A DNA stretch of 64,000 nucleotides from positions 434,001 to 498,000 of the forward strand of contig NZ_LDOT01000002.1 in NCBI RefSeq assembly GCF_001029445.1, read 5' to 3'. The number at the start of each line of letters is the position of its first letter. Position 1 is the first letter of the stretch. A model generated the notes under the pieces. It did not search any database, was not told where the DNA came from, and saw nothing but the letters and a program-made list of their open reading frames with translations. Origin of the DNA: Photobacterium aquae (GTDB taxonomy: Bacteria > Pseudomonadota > Gammaproteobacteria > Enterobacterales > Vibrionaceae). Shown here one piece after another: positions 60,751 through 64,000 of this stretch. The translations under genes and the position numbers were made by a program.

Positions 60751-61878
60751 TTACTGGCTATTGTCCAGTAATGGCAGTACCTTTGCCTCGAACAACGGTT
60801 GACGCCAGTTTTTGAGCATCTCCGGGCGAAGGGCTTCCGCACGGTCTTTGTTCCATGCCCAACTGATCAGCTGGTTAATCTGTTTTTTTGATGCCAACAG
60901 TTCTGGCAACAGGCCTGTTTGCTCCTGTACTTCCGCCACAACATCTTTGAGTGCCTTGACCGTCTGCTTATAACGCGGGTGATCAACCAAACGGGTGATC
61001 TTCTCCGGGTAGTGTTCGGCAGCCATGTCCTCGACATCAAACACCATCTTGATCAAACGGCTTCCATGGCGCTGTATTTCCATGCTGTCAAAGCCTTCTT
61101 TTTCCATAACGGCTTTGGACTTGATGCCCAACCGAGCCAGCTTCCAAATATTCAGCTCCTTAACGACGAAGTTCAAAGCCAAGTCACGCTTGCGCGCCTC
61201 AAGCATCCGCCACTTTGCTGCCTGCTGCAGCACAGCCAGTTGCTTCGGATTGAGCATCCAGGCGTTCTTCACGTCCAAATAAGCACGCTCAGGATCAGCC
61301 GACTTCATCCGCTTTAGCATCTGGCTGGCGCATTCCTGCTCAAGAGCCTCTGCCCACCCACGCGCTTCAACCTGCGGCAACAAAGCCTCGTAAAGCGGCA
61401 GCAGGTAAAATACATCGGCTGCGGCATAATCAAGCTGCTTGTCAGTCAACGGACGAGCCAACCAGTTGGTTCTCGCTTCGCCCTTGTCGAGCTCTACGCC
61501 AAGAAAATCCTTCACCAAGGTGCCAAATCCAGCCGAAACGCCATAGCCTAAAAATGCCGCCATGATCTGAGTATCAACCATAGGCACAGGCAGACAGCCC
61601 GCATAATGCTGGAACACCTCAAGATCTTCACCACAAGCATGAAGCACCTTCACCACCGACTGATCGCGAAGCAAATCCCATAGCGGCTCAAGATCATCAA
61701 TAGCCAGCGGGTCAATCAGAGCGAGGTTATCGCCATCAAACAGCTGTACCAATCCCAATTTTGGATACAAGGTACGGGTACGGACAAATTCGGTATCCAG
61801 CATCACTACCGGCTTCTTTCGAGCCTGGCCACAAACGGTTTCCAAGCGCGCTGCGCTGGTAATAATTTCAAAATTCAC
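60751..61878 (-). CDS. rnd: ribonuclease D
   Basis: RNase D is a 3'-5' exoribonuclease in tRNA 3'-end maturation. The frame extends to 61917, but that extension overlaps the fadD terminator. GTG 61878, preceded by GGTGAG, gives a 375-residue protein beginning (M)NFEIITSAARLETVC. DEDD residues lie in MLDTEFVRTRTLYPKLG, LHACGEDLEVF, VDTQIMAAF and YAAADVFYLLPL, followed by HRDC domains. Confidence 0.95.
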   Translation of the reverse strand: MNFEIITSAARLETVCGQARKKPVVMLDTEFVRTRTLYPKLGLVQLFDGDNLALIDPLAIDDLEPLWDLLRDQSVVKVLHACGEDLEVFQHYAGCLPVPMVDTQIMAAFLGYGVSAGFGTLVKDFLGVELDKGEARTNWLARPLTDKQLDYAAADVFYLLPLYEALLPQVEARGWAEALEQECASQMLKRMKSADPERAYLDVKNAWMLNPKQLAVLQQAAKWRMLEARKRDLALNFVVKELNIWKLARLGIKSKAVMEKEGFDSMEIQRHGSRLIKMVFDVEDMAAEHYPEKITRLVDHPRYKQTVKALKDVVAEVQEQTGLLPELLASKKQINQLISWAWNKDRAEALRPEMLKNWRQPLFEAKVLPLLDNSQ

Positions 61879-61885
61879 GGTTATC

Positions 61886-61918
61886 TCACCAATAAAATGC
61901 CGGCTTACTGCCGGCATT
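61886..61918 (-). terminator. fadD terminator
   Basis: On the minus strand AATGCCGGC / GCCGGCATT is followed by TTATT, 22 bases beyond the fadD stop and just before the rnd start. Confidence 0.8.
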
Positions 61919-61939
61919 AGTTATTCAAATTCCAGTTCG

Positions 61940-63628
61940 TTAGGCCTGCTCGGACGACGTCTTGTCAGCTTCCTCGCGCAAGGCTCTGCGAAGGATCTTA
62001 CCCACATTGGTCTTTGGCAGTTCCTCGCGGAACTCGATAATTTTAGGCACCTTGTAGCCTGTCAGGTGTTCGCGGCAGTGCTCCAGCAAGTCCTCACGAG
62101 TCAAGCTGATATCGCGTTTAACCACACAAATCTTCACAATTTCGCCAGACACTTCATGCGGCTCACCAATCGCGGCCACTTCCAGTACCTTGTCGTGCAA
62201 CGCAACCACATCTTCGATCTCGTTCGGGTACACATTGAAGCCCGACACCAAGATCATGTCCTTCTTGCGATCGACGATATGCAAGAAGCCCTCGTCGTCA
62301 AAGCGGACAATATCACCCGTCGACAACCAGCCTTCGTCATTCAGGACTTCCTTGGTTGCCTCCGGACGCTGCCAGTAACCACGCATCACTTGAGGGCCAC
62401 GAACCTGTAGTTCGCCAGTCTGGTCATTGCCTAGGACGTTGCCTTCATCATCAACCATACGAACTTCGGTCGATGGAACTGGCAAGCCAATAGAGCCATT
62501 ATAGTCAACCAAGTCGTAAGGGTAAGCGGCCACCAGCGGCGAACACTCGGTCAAGCCGTAGCCTTCCAGCAGGTAGTTACCGGTGATCTGCTTCCATTTT
62601 TCGGCCACGGCACGCTGTACCGCCATGCCACCGCCAACAGAAAGGCGGAGATTGCTAAAATCAATCTCGTGGAAATCCTCGTTGTTCACCAAGGCATTGA
62701 ACAGGGTATTAACCCCTGTGATCGCGGTGAATGGGTAACGCTGAAGTTCTTTGACAAACGTCGGGATATCGCGCGGGTTGGTGATCAGCAGGTTGCGACC
62801 GCCCATTTCGATAAACAACAGGCAGTTTACGGTCAAGGCAAAGACATGATATAGCGGCAATGCCGTTACGATCATTTCACGCCCCTCGGTCAGCACAGGG
62901 CCATAAGCCCCTTTGGCCTGCATCAAGTTAGCCAGCATGTTGCGATGGCTAAGAACGGCACCTTTGGCTACACCGGTTGTTCCGCCCGTATACTGCAAGA
63001 ACGCCATGTCATCGCCAGACATGAACGGTTTCACATACTGCATGCGACGGCCCTTGCGCAGTGCCATTCGCAATGAGGTGGCATGCGGAAGATTGTATTT
63101 CGGCACCATCTTCTTGATGTATTTCACCACGAAGTTCACCAAAGTGCCCTTCGGACGAGACAGCTGATCGCCCAGACTGGTCAGAACAACGTGCTCGACG
63201 CCGGTGTTCTTAACAACAGTTTCAAGGGTATGGGCAAAGTTAGAGACAATCACAATCGCTTTGGCGCCGGAGTCATTCAACTGATGCTCAAGCTCGCGCG
63301 GCGTGTACAGCGGATTGACGTTAACCACCACACAGCCAGCACGCAAAATACCAAACAGCGCAATCGGATATTGCAACAAATTCGGCATCATCACGGCAAC
63401 ACGGTCGCCCTTTTGCAGATTCAGCTCATTTTGCAGGTAGGCGGCGAATGCACGGCTACGCTCTTCCAGCTTACGGAAGGTCATTACCTGACCCATATTG
63501 ATGAACGCCGTTTGGTCGGCATACTTCTGAACAGACTGCTCAAACATTTCAACCAAAGACGGATAGAGATCCGGGTTGATCTCAGCCGGTACATCTTCCG
63601 GATAGCGGTTAAGCCAAACCTTATCCAC
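61940..63628 (-). CDS. fadD: long-chain fatty acid--CoA ligase FadD
   Basis: FadD activates long-chain fatty acids to acyl-CoA during uptake and before beta-oxidation. Two GTGs lie near the start; the second, 63628, is seven bases after AAGGAG and gives (M)[19 protein letters not shown], aligning with E. coli FadD (562 residues). ANL-superfamily motifs are [19 protein letters not shown] (about 208-226), [10 protein letters not shown], the hinge [15 protein letters not shown] and [23 protein letters not shown] (cut). Confidence 0.96.
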   Translation of the reverse strand: MDKVWLNRYPEDVPAEINPDLYPSLVEMFEQSVQKYADQTAFINMGQVMTFRKLEERSRAFAAYLQNELNLQKGDRVAVMMPNLLQYPIALFGILRAGCVVVNVNPLYTPRELEHQLNDSGAKAIVIVSNFAHTLETVVKNTGVEHVVLTSLGDQLSRPKGTLVNFVVKYIKKMVPKYNLPHATSLRMALRKGRRMQYVKPFMSGDDMAFLQYTGGTTGVAKGAVLSHRNMLANLMQAKGAYGPVLTEGREMIVTALPLYHVFALTVNCLLFIEMGGRNLLITNPRDIPTFVKELQRYPFTAITGVNTLFNALVNNEDFHEIDFSNLRLSVGGGMAVQRAVAEKWKQITGNYLLEGYGLTECSPLVAAYPYDLVDYNGSIGLPVPSTEVRMVDDEGNVLGNDQTGELQVRGPQVMRGYWQRPEATKEVLNDEGWLSTGDIVRFDDEGFLHIVDRKKDMILVSGFNVYPNEIEDVVALHDKVLEVAAIGEPHEVSGEIVKICVVKRDISLTREDLLEHCREHLTGYKVPKIIEFREELPKTNVGKILRRALREEADKTSSEQA

Positions 63629-63724
63629 TTGCACTCTCCTTATATATCATGGCGCAAGGCCAATACTGCATGGCAACGGTCAGGCACAAGGACATGCCGA
63701 CAACAATTACCACACAGTCAACAA
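63629..63724. promoter_or_regulatory. fadD upstream region
   Basis: Short gap between the alpha/beta hydrolase and fadD. AAGGAG is visible on the minus strand. I looked for a FadR-like palindrome and did not find a convincing one. Confidence 0.3.
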
Positions 63725-64000
63725 TTAACTTACATTCGGTTCAAAAACCGAATTCTTCATATTCGAACGAAACAATATAATCTGCTCGGCCACCCGTTCA
63801 GGGCTTTCCAGATGGCAATGGTGGCCGCCCGGCACCTCATGCTGGATCAACGTCGGCCAATCCGGCAAGCGGCCAGACTGCCCCTTCAACGATGCAAAGC
63901 CACTTTGCCCAACAATAGACAAAACCGGGCATGACAGTGATAAGACATAAGCCGCTGCCTGCTCCTCTCCCATTCGATACAGAGAATCGCAACGCAGACG
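63725..64000 (-). CDS. alpha/beta hydrolase, C-terminal fragment at window edge
   Basis: The frame stays open from the stop at 63725 to the last base of the window. The nine codons before ATG 63973 continue the same frame, so the gene starts outside. The visible 91 residues contain SLSCPVLSIVGQSG and VPGGHHCHLESPERVAEQI. These are the typical end of an alpha/beta hydrolase, with the catalytic His in GGHHCHLE. It is upstream of fadD on the same strand. Confidence 0.75.
   Translation of the reverse strand, partial: RLRCDSLYRMGEEQAAAYVLSLSCPVLSIVGQSGFASLKGQSGRLPDWPTLIQHEVPGGHHCHLESPERVAEQIILFRSNMKNSVFEPNVS

Noticed and set aside
63629..63724. FadR operator upstream of fadD
   Set aside because: No sequence here fits the FadR palindrome well enough. 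TGACC occurs, but without a proper second half.
63083..63934. 283-codon plus-strand frame opposite fadD and the hydrolase
   Set aside because: It spans two minus-strand genes and their intergenic gap, and the translation has no family features.

Overview
The window reads as chromosomal core DNA of a gammaproteobacterium of the family Vibrionaceae (Vibrio/Photobacterium type). The grounds are the protein sequences and the gene order: tol-pal next to cydAB-cydX-ybgE next to ruvBA/ruvC, yebC-aspS, cysS/ppiB/lpxH/EAL-HDOD, hisGDCBHAFI with a five-histidine leader peptide, hns, and minCDE beside rnd and fadD. Genus is inferred, not proven. There are no rRNA, tRNA, IS, prophage or CRISPR features that I can see.

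Layout. 1-6.3 kb: end of a DUF4056 gene, then the minus-strand envelope operon ybgC-tolQRAB-pal-ybgF. 6.5-9.7 kb: cytochrome bd operon cydA-cydB-cydX-ybgE (minus), with an ArcA-like and an FNR-like site in its long leader. 9.7-10.8 kb: a mostly non-coding kilobase holding an unlisted 24-codon ORF with its own ribosome site and a downstream terminator. 10.8-13.1 kb: ruvAB (with an SOS box) and ruvC. 13.3-17.8 kb: a two-gene locus of unknown function (1202 and 304 aa) placed between ruvC and yebC. 18.0-20.7 kb: yebC and aspS.

21.1-30.1 kb (plus strand): a DUF72 gene, cmoA-cmoB (tRNA wobble-uridine modification), a three-gene envelope cluster (aspartic-protease-like lipoprotein, inactive-transglutaminase membrane protein, ATP-grasp ligase), a PatB/MalY aminotransferase, a small conserved protein and a degenerate SDR. 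30.2-33.0 kb: adhE (minus), with a 700-base upstream region. 33.6-38.6 kb: ychE, a voltage-gated-type potassium channel with a zinc ribbon, and a 1034-aa repeat lipoprotein. 38.7-46.1 kb: glpQ, cysS, ppiB, lpxH, a TSUP transporter, an EAL-HDOD signalling protein and ychJ.

46.4-53.8 kb: complete histidine operon with transcription attenuator. 53.8-56.2 kb: tdk and an NhaC-type antiporter (minus). 56.8-64 kb: hns, an MltB-type lytic transglycosylase with ycgL, minCDE, rnd, fadD, and the C-terminal end of an alpha/beta hydrolase cut by the window edge.

Most genes are housekeeping. The parts with real unknowns are the 1202/304-aa locus, the 24-codon ORF upstream of cydA, the three-gene ATP-grasp cluster, the degenerate SDR and the repeat lipoprotein. 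Several start codons were moved from the longest open frame to a downstream start supported by a Shine-Dalgarno (SD) sequence and family alignment: tolB, ruvA, the DUF72 gene, cmoA, ppiB, hisC, hisB, hisF, the NhaC gene, minD, rnd and fadD.
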